From: Parundibacterium terreum
GTDB taxonomy: Bacteria > Pseudomonadota > Gammaproteobacteria > Burkholderiales > Burkholderiaceae_D
Reading direction: 5' to 3'
Length of the DNA: 64,000 nucleotides
NCBI RefSeq assembly: GCF_014636315.1
Contig: NZ_BMED01000002.1
Location: forward strand, 124,001 to 188,000
This document shows positions 1 to 10,517 of this stretch, piece after piece (within the stretch, counting starts at the first letter, position 1; every line of letters starts with the position of its first letter). Both the position numbers and the translations under genes were made by a program. Below the pieces are notes generated by a model. The model was not told the origin of the DNA, did not search any database, and was given only the letters and a program-made list of their open reading frames with translations.

Positions 1-874
<874 letters not shown>

Positions 875-921
875 CTAAGCGCCCGCATAGACTCTGAGAG
901 AGATTATTATTGGATCTTGAG

Positions 922-1413
922 TCAGACCTTGAGTATGCGCTCGCCGCGACCAATGCCTGAACCGCCGGTACGGACCGTTTCCAGGATCGCCGTTCGATCG
1001 ATGGAATCGATAAAGGCGTCCAGCTTGCCCTTATTGCCGGTCAGTTCTATCGTGTAGGTTTTTTCGGTCACGTCGATGATGCGGCCACGGAAAATATCCG
1101 CAGTACGCTTCATCTCTTCACGTTCCTTGCCGACCGCCCTCACCTTGATCAGCATCAGTTCGCGCTCTATATGCGCACCTTCGGTCAGGTCCACCACTTT
1201 CACTACCTCAATCAGGCGGTTCAAATGCTTGGTGATCTGCTCGATGATGTCATCCGATCCGGAAGTGACTATCGTCATCCGGGACAGCGTCGCATCTTCG
1301 GTAGGCGCCACAGTCAGCGTCTCAATGTTGTAGCCACGGGCCGAAAACAAACCGACAACGCGGGACAGGGCACCTGCTTCATTTTCCAGCAAAACAGAAA
1401 TGATATGTCTCAT
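922..1413 (-). CDS. ilvH: Acetolactate synthase small (regulatory) subunit
   Basis: Regulatory subunit of acetohydroxyacid synthase. It binds the IlvI catalytic subunit and, in this family, confers feedback inhibition by valine. At 163 residues it has the usual IlvH length. An N-terminal ACT domain is visible (MRHIISVLLENEAGALSRVV, then the glycine-containing turn FSARGYNIETLTVAPTED), followed by the C-terminal domain with the conserved block ERELMLIKVRA. Its start is one base from the ilvI stop, which argues for translational coupling. The ilvC gene follows. Confidence 0.97.
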   Translation of the reverse strand: MRHIISVLLENEAGALSRVVGLFSARGYNIETLTVAPTEDATLSRMTIVTSGSDDIIEQITKHLNRLIEVVKVVDLTEGAHIERELMLIKVRAVGKEREEMKRTADIFRGRIIDVTEKTYTIELTGNKGKLDAFIDSIDRTAILETVRTGGSGIGRGERILKV

Positions 1414-1414
1414 G

Positions 1415-3130
1415 TTACAGATCCTCCGAACCCAACAGCATTTCAGTCAGGCCCTTGCCTGCCTTGACCATAGGCCAGACATTCTCGGTTTGATCCGTAA
1501 TGAAATTCATGAATACCAGTCTGTCTTTCATTGCAAATGCATCTCTCATCGCACCATCCACGTCACCCGGCTTTTCTATCTTCATGCCGACGTGGCCGTA
1601 GGCCTCCACCAGCTTGTTAAAGTCCGGCAGCGAATCCATATAGGATTCTGAATAGCGGGAGCCGTAATCAATCTGCTGCCACTGCCTGACCATGCCGAGG
1701 AAGCGGTTATTCAGCAGAACGATCTTGGGCGTCAAGTGATATTGCTTGCACGTCGCCAGTTCCTGGATACACATCTGGATGGAGGCTTCACCAGTCACGC
1801 AGGCAACCGTGGCATCGGGATTGGCCATCTGCACGCCCATCGCATACGGCAAGCCGACACCCATCGTGCCCAGACCGCCGGAATTGATCCAGCGGCGCGG
1901 TTTGTCGAAGTTATAGTATTGCGCAGCCCACATCTGATGCTGGCCGACGTCGGACGTGATAAAGGCATCGCCCTTGGTCACTTCCCACAACTTCTGCACT
2001 ACCGCCTGCGGCTTGATGACTTCACTGGAAGTTGGATACTTCAGGCAATCGCGGCCGCGCCACTCGCCTATCTGTTTCCACCAGCTCGCCAGCGCCTTGG
2101 GATCGGGACGGATTTCTATCGTATTCAATTGCGACAGGAATTCCTGCAGCACGTCCTTGACGTTGCCGACGATAGGAATATCCACCTTGACGCGCTTGGA
2201 AATCGATGAAGGATCGATATCGATATGGATGATCTTGCGCGGAACCGACGCGAAATTCTTCGGATTGCCGATCACGCGGTCATCGAAACGCGCACCGATG
2301 GCGATCAACACGTCGCAATGCTGCATCGCCATGTTGGCTTCATAGGTACCGTGCATGCCCGGCATGCCGACGAATTTCTCATCGGAGGCACGGTAGGCGC
2401 CGAGACCCATCAGCGTATTGGTTACCGGGAAACCCAGCTTGTCGACCAGCTTGTTCAGTTCCGGTGCAGCGTTTGCCAGGATCACACCGCCGCCGGTGTA
2501 GATCATTGGGCGTTCCGCCTGCAGCAGCAACTGCACAGCCTTGCGGATCTGGCCGGAATGGCCCTTATCGACAGGCTTATAGGAACGCATCTCTATCTCT
2601 TTAGGATAGGAGTAGGTCGTCTTGTGCATGGAGATATCCTTAGGGATATCCACCAGCACCGGACCCGGCCTGCCTGTAGAAGCGATATAGAAAGCTTTCT
2701 TGATCGTTGTCGCCAGCTCTCTTACATCCTTGACCAGGAAGTTGTGCTTGACGCAGGGGCGCGTAATACCGACGGTATCGCACTCCTGGAATGCATCCTG
2801 GCCGATTGCGTGGCTAGGCACCTGCCCGGAGATGATGACCATAGGGATGGAATCCATATAGGCCGTCGCCAGACCTGTAACCGCATTGGTCACGCCTGGG
2901 CCGGAAGTAACCAGCGCTACGCCAACTTTTTGGGAGGAACGGGAGTAAGCATCTGCAGCGTGAATCGCCGCCTGCTCATGGCGAACAAGAATATGTTGAA
3001 ACTTGTCCTGATTGAAAATTGCATCGTAAATATACAGTACTGCACCGCCTGGGTATCCGAAAACGTGCTCAACGCCCTCTTCGGCCAAACATCGTACCAA
3101 TATTTCTGCGCCTGTTATTTCTGAATTCAT
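1415..3130 (-). CDS. ilvI: Acetolactate synthase large (catalytic) subunit
   Basis: Thiamine-diphosphate and FAD dependent condensation of pyruvate with pyruvate or 2-oxobutyrate, the first common step of branched-chain amino acid synthesis. I use the ATG that gives MNSEITGAEILVRCL (571 residues) because an AAAGGA ribosome site lies about 8 bases upstream and the protein then starts like its family. The open frame continues upstream without similarity. Domains in order: TPP-binding N-terminal (VFGYPGGAVLYIYD, HEQAAIHAADAYSR), central FAD-binding, and C-terminal TPP-binding (INSGGLGTMGVGLPYAMG). The cofactor motif reads G-E-A-S (E448) rather than the more usual G-D-G-S; a Glu variant is, from memory, common in betaproteobacteria. 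It is first in the ilvI-ilvH-ilvC operon. Confidence 0.96.
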   Translation of the reverse strand: MNSEITGAEILVRCLAEEGVEHVFGYPGGAVLYIYDAIFNQDKFQHILVRHEQAAIHAADAYSRSSQKVGVALVTSGPGVTNAVTGLATAYMDSIPMVIISGQVPSHAIGQDAFQECDTVGITRPCVKHNFLVKDVRELATTIKKAFYIASTGRPGPVLVDIPKDISMHKTTYSYPKEIEMRSYKPVDKGHSGQIRKAVQLLLQAERPMIYTGGGVILANAAPELNKLVDKLGFPVTNTLMGLGAYRASDEKFVGMPGMHGTYEANMAMQHCDVLIAIGARFDDRVIGNPKNFASVPRKIIHIDIDPSSISKRVKVDIPIVGNVKDVLQEFLSQLNTIEIRPDPKALASWWKQIGEWRGRDCLKYPTSSEVIKPQAVVQKLWEVTKGDAFITSDVGQHQMWAAQYYNFDKPRRWINSGGLGTMGVGLPYAMGVQMANPDATVACVTGEASIQMCIQELATCKQYHLTPKIVLLNNRFLGMVRQWQQIDYGSRYSESYMDSLPDFNKLVEAYGHVGMKIEKPGDVDGAMRDAFAMKDRLVFMNFITDQTENVWPMVKAGKGLTEMLLGSEDL

Positions 3131-3752
3131 GGTTGTTGTCCTTTCAAGGTCCATAGGAGATTGATAGGATGTTCTTTCCTGGCGAAATTGCTTCGCGCGG
3201 CTGCTAGCTGCCATTCCTTTTTGTGCTGTCACGCCACCCTTCATACATCCGTTGGACATAGTTCCAGGCACCGCTTAAGGCACTCGTTCAGTCAGTGTTT
3301 AAGCCTTGCAACTACAAATTTCTCACGCTTGTGGCATGGGTTAGAACAAACAGCTTCAAGTAAAGCGCACCTGTTTGACCGGCATTGTGGGCCGATGTGA
3401 CAGGCATTTTTTGCCCCGAGATCTCAGGGCGGACTAGTACGGTACTGCGTTGCACCAATCTGGTCAAGACAATTTCTTGGTTGAATCGCAAATTTCTTGC
3501 AAAAAACGCCCGACAAATCAAGATATGTAACAAAATTGTAGGGACAGTAAGCAGCATTTTTGCTAGCATTAGCGCGATTAAAAAGCCCTGTCTTCAAGGC
3601 AAAGTAAAATTCCCACCTACTTTTCCAGGATTTTTCGCGGAATTTAGCTATTGATGAATGAATTTTCGGCAAAAGATAAAGAATAAGCGACGTATTGATG
3701 AGGCCCGCCGAAATGACACGCATCTTTGAACCAATGATTACGAACGCCACTC
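3131..3752. promoter_or_regulatory. Divergent intergenic region between ilvI and the sigma factor gene
   Basis: About 620 bases without a convincing gene. Open frames here look like chance or are the upstream extension of ilvI. It should contain the ilv promoter and the promoter of the divergent sigma factor operon. On the minus strand TTGACC, a 17-base spacer and TACCGT (about 3439-3467) could be a weak sigma-70 promoter for ilvI. The same place holds a palindrome-like TGCACCA-ATC-TGGTCAA. I saw no leucine/isoleucine/valine-rich leader peptide with a terminator, so classical attenuation is not supported. An imperfect palindrome around GAGATCTC lies at 3412-3429. Confidence 0.4.
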
Positions 3753-4322
3753 ATGGCCACAGATAAAGAATTATCCAATTTCCTGGAGGGCGTAGAACGC
3801 CGCGCCTTCAAGCACGCAGCATATACTGTACGCAATGATGAATCCGCACTGGATATTGTTCAGGAAGCAATGATCAAGCTCGCCGAAAAATACGGTGACA
3901 AGCCTGCCGGCGAATTGCCGATGCTATTCCAGCGCATATTACAGAACACGATACTAGATTTTTTCCGCCGGGAAAAAGTACGCAATACCTGGGTCAGCCT
4001 GTTTTCCAATATGACACCGGCCAATCAGGACGATGATAATTTTGATTTATTGGAAAGTTATTCGGCGGAAGAAGGGACCGAGGCTTCGGAGTCAAGTGCT
4101 GATAAAATAGAAAGAGAGCAAGTCCTCACCATTATTGACGAAGAAATACAAAAACTGCCCGCACGTCAACGGGAAGCCTTCCTCATGCGTTACTGGGAGG
4201 ACATGGATGTGGCTGAAACGGCCGCGGCGATGGGCTGCTCTGAAGGGAGCGTAAAAACACATTGCTCACGCGCAACACACGCTCTTGCAGCATCGCTGAA
4301 GGCTAAAGGGATACGCTTATGA
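3753..4322 (+). CDS. RNA polymerase sigma factor, ECF-type (sigma-70 family)
   Basis: Directs RNA polymerase to a specific promoter set. At 189 residues it has the two-domain ECF architecture. Region 2 shows SALDIVQEAMIKLAEKY and MLFQRILQNTILDFFRRE. An acidic linker (about residues 88-125) separates it from region 4, whose helix-turn-helix reads LPARQREAFLMRYWEDMDVAETAAAMGCSE overall, split here by eye into the 'LPARQREAFLMRYWEDM' and 'AETAAAMGCSEGSVKTH' parts. The start lacks a clear ribosome site, but the protein begins as family members do. Its stop overlaps the next gene's start (ATGA), and two more genes follow closely, so sigma-DUF3619-DUF3106-RDD is probably one transcript. The overlapping membrane protein is a candidate anti-sigma factor; that is inference. 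Confidence 0.93.
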   Translation: MATDKELSNFLEGVERRAFKHAAYTVRNDESALDIVQEAMIKLAEKYGDKPAGELPMLFQRILQNTILDFFRREKVRNTWVSLFSNMTPANQDDDNFDLLESYSAEEGTEASESSADKIEREQVLTIIDEEIQKLPARQREAFLMRYWEDMDVAETAAAMGCSEGSVKTHCSRATHALAASLKAKGIRL

Positions 4323-4735
4323 ACTACTCAAAAGAAACCAGGGATATTGATTTCGCCTATAAAGTGCGTCATGCACTCAACGAATCTGCAGAAAAACTGC
4401 CGTCCCAGACTCTGGACCGCCTGGCCAATGCCAGGAAAATAGCGATGTCCCGCAAGAAGGCGGACACGCCTAGTGCTGCTTTGGCCATTAAAGGCGTGTT
4501 GGCTGGCAATGCCGGCTTCTCGTTCCAGGGCCCCGGCTCGTGGATGGGCAAGCTGGGTGTCGCCCTGCCTTTGCTGGTGCTGATCGTCGGCCTGTTCGGC
4601 ATTTATCACTATGAAGAGCAGCGCCGCGTCAGGGACCTGGCCGATATCGACGCCGCAGTCCTGGTGGATGAATTGCCACCGGATGCCTACTTGGACACGG
4701 GCTTCACTGCCTATCTGAATAATGCGGGGGAATAG
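4319..4735 (+). CDS. DUF3619 family protein, single-pass membrane protein
   Basis: 138 residues. The soluble N-terminal part (KVRHALNESAEKLP, LDRLANARKIAMSRKK) resembles the start of DUF3619 proteins of Burkholderiales. One transmembrane helix (about 79-97, LGVALPLLVLIVGLFGIYHY) is followed by a short periplasmic tail with DLADIDAAVLVDELPPDAYLD, also typical of the family. Start and sigma-factor stop share ATGA. Size, one-helix topology and coupling to an ECF sigma gene are what an anti-sigma factor would have, but I see no recognised zinc-binding anti-sigma domain. The function is unknown. Confidence 0.88.
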   Translation: MNYSKETRDIDFAYKVRHALNESAEKLPSQTLDRLANARKIAMSRKKADTPSAALAIKGVLAGNAGFSFQGPGSWMGKLGVALPLLVLIVGLFGIYHYEEQRRVRDLADIDAAVLVDELPPDAYLDTGFTAYLNNAGE

Positions 4736-4737
4736 GC

Positions 4738-5457
4738 GTGCGTTTTTCCGTTCCAACGGTAACTAATTTGGCTCACTTAGCCGGCAAAAACAGAATTACG
4801 ACTAGCATACTCGCCGCATTTTTATGCGTACCGCTGGCTTATGCCGGCGGTAATGCCGTGCATGCTGCATCTGCATCCAAGCCTGCAGCAACGGTAACAC
4901 CGCCTGTTGCCGGCGTAGGACCGACCTGGTCCAGCCTGCTGCCTACCCAAAAGACAGTACTCGCATCATTGGCGCCTGATTGGCCAATGATGGGCGAACT
5001 CCAGAAAAGAAAATGGATGGAAATCGCCAATAAATACCCATCGATGAAGCCGGATGAGCAAGCCCGTATCCAGGAGCGCATGCGCGCCTGGGTGAAGCTG
5101 ACCCCGGAGCAGCGCATGGCTGCGCGGGAGAACTTTACCCGTGTGATGAACCTGAAGCCGGAACAAAGATCTGCACAGTGGCAGCAATACCAGCAACTGA
5201 GCGAAGAACAAAAGAAACAATTGGCAGAGCAGGAAGCCGCCAAGAAGAAAACGGTCACCAACCTGCCGCCTGAAGCACAGAGAAAAACCGTACCCCTGGC
5301 GCCGATCAAAGCCGTAGCGCCAAAACGTATCGTCAATCCGGTACCGGCATCGCAGCCTGCGGCGGCGATCGTGCAATTGCCCGCCCCTCCTGCCTCGGCT
5401 TCCATGCCTGCAGCTACCACCAATGTCGCACCGGCATCCCAAGCAGTCGCAAAGTAA
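4738..5457 (+). CDS. DUF3106 family exported protein
   Basis: 239 residues from a GTG start two bases after the previous stop. An N-terminal signal sequence (about residues 20-45, SILAAFLCVPLAYAGGNAVHA) is followed by a DUF3106-like core: WSSLLPTQKTVLASLAPDW, MGELQKRKWMEIANKYPSM, LTPEQRMAARENFTRVMNL. These helical blocks recall periplasmic stress sensors with repeated LTPEQR motifs. The C-terminal third is rich in Ala, Pro and Val and looks disordered. It lies third in the sigma factor cluster, which suggests a role in envelope stress sensing or as a target of that sigma factor (inference). Confidence 0.85.
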   Translation: MRFSVPTVTNLAHLAGKNRITTSILAAFLCVPLAYAGGNAVHAASASKPAATVTPPVAGVGPTWSSLLPTQKTVLASLAPDWPMMGELQKRKWMEIANKYPSMKPDEQARIQERMRAWVKLTPEQRMAARENFTRVMNLKPEQRSAQWQQYQQLSEEQKKQLAEQEAAKKKTVTNLPPEAQRKTVPLAPIKAVAPKRIVNPVPASQPAAAIVQLPAPPASASMPAATTNVAPASQAVAK

Positions 5458-5460
5458 AAC

Positions 5461-6015
5461 GTGTCAACCATATTAACGACTCCGCGGATGAAACGCCGCC
5501 TGGTGTGCATGCTGTATGAAGCGGTACTGGTTTTCGGCCTGCTGGTGGTGGCCGGATGCGCGTTCTACGGCGTGGCAGCAATCTTCGGCATCAAGTTTAT
5601 CGCCTACGCGCAAACCAACAGCTCCACGGCCTTTCACATAGCACTGCAGGCTTGGCTATTTACCGTGCTGGGCCTGTATTTCGTTTATTGCTGGCGCAAG
5701 AGCGGCCAGACGTTGGCGCAAAAGACCTGGCGCATACGCGTCACCGATCTGGATGGCGAGCGCGTACCACTGGCAAAAGCAGTCGTGCGCTACCTGTTGG
5801 CATGGATGTGGTTCCTACCAGCAACTATCCTCGCATGGCGATTTGAATTGCGCAGTCTGAGCCAGGTCAGCGGCATGGTGGCTGCCGGCATCGCCGCCTG
5901 GGCCATGACGGCACTTTTGGACAAGAATGGCCAATTCTTGCACGACAAGCTGGCAAAAACCCGGCTGACGCATGTAGAACTGGATCCGAACGTCGATCAC
6001 AAATACATCAGGTAA
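5461..6015 (+). CDS. RDD family membrane protein
   Basis: 184 residues, GTG start three bases after the preceding stop. RDD-like: the arginine near the first helix (TPRMKRRLVCMLYEAVLVFG) and the conserved block SGQTLAQKTWRIRVTDLDGE with following aromatic residues are present. About four hydrophobic segments (about 17-40, 55-75, 108-125, 133-150) predict an inner-membrane protein. RDD proteins are mostly uncharacterised; some have been proposed as ion transporters. It is the last gene of the sigma factor cluster; the next gene has its own upstream region. Confidence 0.88.
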   Translation: MSTILTTPRMKRRLVCMLYEAVLVFGLLVVAGCAFYGVAAIFGIKFIAYAQTNSSTAFHIALQAWLFTVLGLYFVYCWRKSGQTLAQKTWRIRVTDLDGERVPLAKAVVRYLLAWMWFLPATILAWRFELRSLSQVSGMVAAGIAAWAMTALLDKNGQFLHDKLAKTRLTHVELDPNVDHKYIR

Positions 6016-6070
6016 GCGACCACATCAAAATTAGCCAGTTTTGATACGTTTTAAAGGCAAATAGGCAAAA

Positions 6071-6163
6071 ATAAGCATATTTCAAATGCTTATCGCCAAT
6101 ACACCAGCATTTGCGCCGCGCCATGATTTTTGTGGATTGCGTGTTCAATGTTATTCTATTGAA
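6071..6163. promoter_or_regulatory. Two inverted repeats upstream of the TetR gene (candidate operators)
   Basis: ATAAGCAT (6071-6078), seven bases, then ATGCTTAT (6086-6093) is a perfect 8-bp inverted repeat. A second, TTCAAT (6144-6149), eight bases, ATTGAA (6158-6163), lies 18 bases before the TetR start codon. Positions fit autoregulatory operator sites, although the first could also be a weak hairpin ending the RDD gene transcript; it has no T-run. Confidence 0.4.
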
Positions 6164-6181
6164 AAATCATAGAGAAATAAC

Positions 6182-6871
6182 ATGCAACACAAAGCTCCTC
6201 GCCGCACCAGAGAACGCATTCTGGAACTATCACTCAGGTTATTCAATGAATTCGGCGAACCGAATATCACGACGACCGTGATCGCCGAAGAGATGAACAT
6301 CTCCCCTGGTAATCTGTATTACCACTTTCGCAATAAAGACGATATCGTCAATTCCATCTTTACCCAGTTCGAAGAAGAGATCAATAAGAAGCTGGCCTTC
6401 CCGCATGGACGCAAGGCCAATATCCAGGATATCTGGACTTATCTGCATCTGACCTTTGAACTGGTGTGGCGCTACCGTTTCTTTTACCGCGACCAGAATG
6501 ATTTGCTGTCCAGAAACCGTAAGCTGGAACTGAACTTCAAGCAAATCCTGACGCATAAGATCAAGGTGGCGACCGAGCTCTGTACAGGTCTGCGCGCCGA
6601 TGGCGAGTTTGAAGCAACCGACATGGATATCGATGCGCTGGCCACCAATATGGTCATAGTCGCCACTTATTGGCTCTCTTACGAATACGTCAGGAATCCG
6701 CGCAAGTACACGGAACAGCAAGCCATGTCGGAATCGCTGACCCGCGGCTGCTATCAGGTCATTGTACTGATCAGCCCCTATCTGCGCGGCGAGACCAAGG
6801 AAGTATTTGAAAAGCTGTCGCAGGAATACCTGCGCAAAATGAACGCCAAAGAAACAATCCCTTCCCCATGA
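6182..6871 (+). CDS. TetR/AcrR family transcriptional regulator
   Basis: 229 residues. The N-terminal TetR helix-turn-helix is clear: RRTRERILELSLRLFNEFGE, then a divergent helix 2, ISPGNLYYHFRNKDDIV (about residues 42-58). The C-terminal domain, which would bind ligand and dimerise, shows no feature that names a ligand. The stop overlaps the start of the following LOG-family gene (ATGA), so the two are co-transcribed. Two palindromes upstream are candidate operators. The regulated process is unknown. Confidence 0.9.
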   Translation: MQHKAPRRTRERILELSLRLFNEFGEPNITTTVIAEEMNISPGNLYYHFRNKDDIVNSIFTQFEEEINKKLAFPHGRKANIQDIWTYLHLTFELVWRYRFFYRDQNDLLSRNRKLELNFKQILTHKIKVATELCTGLRADGEFEATDMDIDALATNMVIVATYWLSYEYVRNPRKYTEQQAMSESLTRGCYQVIVLISPYLRGETKEVFEKLSQEYLRKMNAKETIPSP

Positions 6872-7449
6872 AATCCATCTGCGTGTATTGCGGCTCCTCT
6901 GCAGGAGCCTCCGCTGTCTATACCGAAGCGGCACAATCGCTGGCAAAGCAATTCGTCGATAACGATATCGCGCTGGTCTACGGCGGCGGCAACGTCGGTC
7001 TGATGGGCGTGATTGCAGACGAGGTGCTACGCCTGGGCGGCAAGGCCACCGGCGTAATACCGAAGGCACTGATGGACAAGGAAGTAGGCCACACCGGCCT
7101 CACCCAACTGCACATCGTTGCCAACATGCACGAGCGCAAGGCGATGATGGCTGATTTATCCGATGGTTTTATCGCCATGCCGGGTGGCGTGGGTACGCTT
7201 GAAGAGTTGTTCGAGGTATTCACCTGGGCGCAATTGGGTTTCCACACCAAGCCCATCGGTGTGCTGAATGTGGACGGCTTCTACAATAGCCTGATTGCCT
7301 TCCTGGAACATACCGTGGCCTCCCGCTTTCTGAAGGCCGAGCATCTCGCAATGCTGTTTAACGAAGCCGATCCGCAAAAGCTGGTACAACGCTTCAGGCA
7401 ATATCAGCCTGTGCTGGTAGATAAATGGCTAAAGAAGCAAGATCTGTAG
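6868..7449 (+). CDS. LOG family protein (putative nucleotide 5'-monophosphate phosphoribohydrolase)
   Basis: 193 residues, Rossmann-like TIGR00730/LOG family. The two signature motifs are intact: MHERKAMM around residues 87-94 (the M-x-x-R-K type motif) and PGGVGTLEE at 105-113. The nucleotide-binding loop VYGGGNVGLMG lies at 38-47. Plant and several bacterial members release cytokinin bases or ribose-5-phosphate from nucleoside monophosphates, so a phosphoribohydrolase activity is likely; the substrate here is not known. It is translationally coupled to the upstream TetR gene. Confidence 0.9.
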   Translation: MKSICVYCGSSAGASAVYTEAAQSLAKQFVDNDIALVYGGGNVGLMGVIADEVLRLGGKATGVIPKALMDKEVGHTGLTQLHIVANMHERKAMMADLSDGFIAMPGGVGTLEELFEVFTWAQLGFHTKPIGVLNVDGFYNSLIAFLEHTVASRFLKAEHLAMLFNEADPQKLVQRFRQYQPVLVDKWLKKQDL

Positions 7450-7573
7450 ATAGACTTACCGGCAAATCAACTCTGCGCCGGCCTGTGCATCCACTGAAAT
7501 TGCCGCATCTGCTGTCCGAATAACAGGGTAAAATGTTGCCTTTGATGCTTTTAACCGTTTTTATAGCGATATC

Positions 7574-7783
7574 ATGAAATTATCCAAGCAATTCCAGCTT
7601 TACGAATCCGAGGCAACCCAGTTTATCAAGGGTTTGAAACAAGCCAATCCGGCACTGGAACAAAGCCAGCGTGACGGCCGCGCCTTGCTATGGGATAAAG
7701 CGCCTATCGACCTCGATACGCAACAGCGCACCAAAGAATCCCGCATCAATCAACAAGCTTACGTGTACCAAAACAAAGGCTAA
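7574..7783 (+). CDS. DUF3460 family small protein
   Basis: 69 residues. The sequence (YESEATQFIKGLKQANPALE, then RALLWDKAPIDLDTQQRT) matches the short DUF3460 family that I associate with Burkholderiales, where it commonly sits next to scpA. It has no signal peptide or membrane segment. TAAAAT upstream (7529-7534) could be a -10 element. Four bases separate it from the scpA start, so they likely form one transcript. Function unknown. Confidence 0.85.
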   Translation: MKLSKQFQLYESEATQFIKGLKQANPALEQSQRDGRALLWDKAPIDLDTQQRTKESRINQQAYVYQNKG

Positions 7784-7786
7784 TAC

Positions 7787-8644
7787 GTGAGCGTTGCACC
7801 AAGCTTGCCGGCAACTGAGCTGCCTCTGGTCGGCTCTACCGATAGCACGCCCGATGTGGTCGATGGCCTCGCTTTCGCCAAACTGTATGGCGAACCGCTG
7901 TTCAAGCTACCGAATGATCTGTACATCCCCCCCGATGCACTGGAGATTTTCCTGGAGGCCTTTGAAGGCCCCCTGGATCTCTTGCTGTACCTGATCCGCA
8001 AACAGAATTTCAACATCCTCGATATCCCGATGGCGCAGGTCACCCTGCAATACCTGGAATACGTGGAGCAAATCCGCAAGCACAATCTGGAACTGGCCGC
8101 AGAATACCTGTTGATGGCGGCGATGCTGATCGAGATCAAATCGCGCATGCTGCTGCCGGTGAACAAAACCGAAACCGGTGACGAAGCGGAAGATCCGCGC
8201 GCGGAACTGGTACGGCGCCTGCTCGAATACGAGCAGATGAAGCTGGCTGCCTATGACCTCAATGCAGTTCCACAGTTGGGCCGCGATTTCCTGCATGCGC
8301 AGGTCTTCATAGAAACCAACACCGTCCTGCATTGGCCGCATGTCGATGTCGTCGATTTGCAGGCTGCCTGGGCCGACGTTTTGAAACGCGCCACCCTGGT
8401 GGCACATCACAAGATCAGCCGCGAAGAACTGTCGGTGCGCGAGCATATGACGGGCATCCTGCGGCGCCTGCAATCGGCCAAGTTTGTCGAATTCTCCGAC
8501 CTGTTTGATCCCTCCAAAGGCGCGCCGGTGCTGGTCGTCAATTTCGTCGCCTTGCTGGAGCTGGCGAAAGAAACGCTGATAGAAATTACCCAGGCCGAAG
8601 CCTTTGCGCCGATTTACGTCAGGCTGTCTTATTCGCCAGCCTAG
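7787..8644 (+). CDS. scpA: Segregation and condensation protein A
   Basis: 285 residues from a GTG start. The kleisin of the SMC-ScpA-ScpB complex, which organises and separates the chromosome. The conserved N-terminal helical domain that binds the SMC neck is obvious: FEGPLDLLLYLIRKQNFNIL, DIPMAQVTLQYLEYVE, then the LAAEYLLMAAMLIEIKSRML helix. The C-terminal winged-helix part contains FSDLFDPSKGAPVLVVNFVA and LLELAKETLIEITQ. ScpB is usually the next gene but is not seen adjacent; panC follows instead. Confidence 0.95.
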   Translation: MSVAPSLPATELPLVGSTDSTPDVVDGLAFAKLYGEPLFKLPNDLYIPPDALEIFLEAFEGPLDLLLYLIRKQNFNILDIPMAQVTLQYLEYVEQIRKHNLELAAEYLLMAAMLIEIKSRMLLPVNKTETGDEAEDPRAELVRRLLEYEQMKLAAYDLNAVPQLGRDFLHAQVFIETNTVLHWPHVDVVDLQAAWADVLKRATLVAHHKISREELSVREHMTGILRRLQSAKFVEFSDLFDPSKGAPVLVVNFVALLELAKETLIEITQAEAFAPIYVRLSYSPA

Positions 8645-8670
8645 GCTGAGGCAGAAACCACCTGTTTTGA

Positions 8671-9566
<896 letters not shown>

Positions 9567-9567
<1 letters not shown>

Positions 9568-10517
9568 TGCAAAAGATGCGTCGTGGCGTGAGCATTAACA
9601 TGAGCATGAGTTGTAGAGCCGGCAGCATGCTAGTCGGCATAATCTTCGCTGCTTGCTGCGCCAGTTCTTTCGCTGCAGTAGTTGCAACAAGCGTCAGCGT
9701 CATCGACGATGCGCAACGCACCGTTGCGCTGGAAAAGCCTGCGGCGCGCATCATCAGCCTGGCGCCGCATACTACAGAGCTGCTGTTCGCCGCTGGCGCG
9801 GGCTCCAGGGTAATCGGCGTCAGCGAATACAGCGACTATCCTGAACAGGCAAAGAAAATTGCTTCCGTCGGCAATGTATTCGCGCTGGATTTCGAGCGCG
9901 TACTGGCCTTGCAGCCGGACCTGGTCGTGGTGTGGGGTACAGGCAACGGCAGCGCCATTGCCGACAAGCTGCGCGGCCTGCACCTGAACGTCTATCAAAG
10001 CGATCCGCACGACTATGAAGGAATCGCCACGTCGATGGAACGCCTGGCGGTGCTGACCGGCACAGCCGCGACCGGAAAATCGGCAGCGAGTGCATTCCGT
10101 GAACGGCTGCAGAATTTAAAGAAAACCTATGCGCAAGCACCGGGAACAAAGCCGGTGAGCGTGTTCTACCAGATCTGGCGCAGCCCCTTGATGACGCTGA
10201 ACGACACCCATATGGTATCGGCAGCGATCCGGCTATGCGGCGGTGAAAACATCTTTGGCAAGCTGCGTGAAATCAGCCCCACCGTAAATACCGAAGCGGT
10301 GCTGAAAGCCAATCCTGAAGTCATCATGACCACCGATGGCGAAAAACAGGAAGCGCTGGAAAACTGGACCCGCTTCAGCAAGCTGGCAGCAGTTGAAAAA
10401 TCCAATCTATATATCGTCAAAGGCGACTGGGTCAACCGCTCCGGGCCGCGCATCCTGGATGGCACGGAAGCAGTCTGCAAATATCTCGACAGAGCGCGCA
10501 AAAAACGCAGTCACTAG
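9567..10517 (+). CDS. Cobalamin/heme-type ABC transporter substrate-binding protein (BtuF-like)
   Basis: 316 residues from the ATG overlapping the panC stop; ATGs at 9576 and 9600 are also possible. An N-terminal signal sequence (SMLVGIIFAACCASSFAA) is followed by a class III binding-protein fold: RTVALEKPAARIISLAPHTT, ALQPDLVVVWGTGNGSA, and a C-terminal lobe with LCGGENIFGKLREISPTVN and the VNRSGPRILDGTEAVC end typical of BtuF. It is clearly a paralogue of the gene at 36834-37742 in the B12 operon. Isolated here after panC without transporter genes. Its TAG stop lies inside the left end of the MITE-like element, so the C-terminus may have been altered by the insertion. Confidence 0.88.

Noticed and set aside
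3131-3400. Leader peptide attenuation ahead of ilvI
   Set aside because: No short reading frame rich in Ile, Leu and Val next to a terminator was found.
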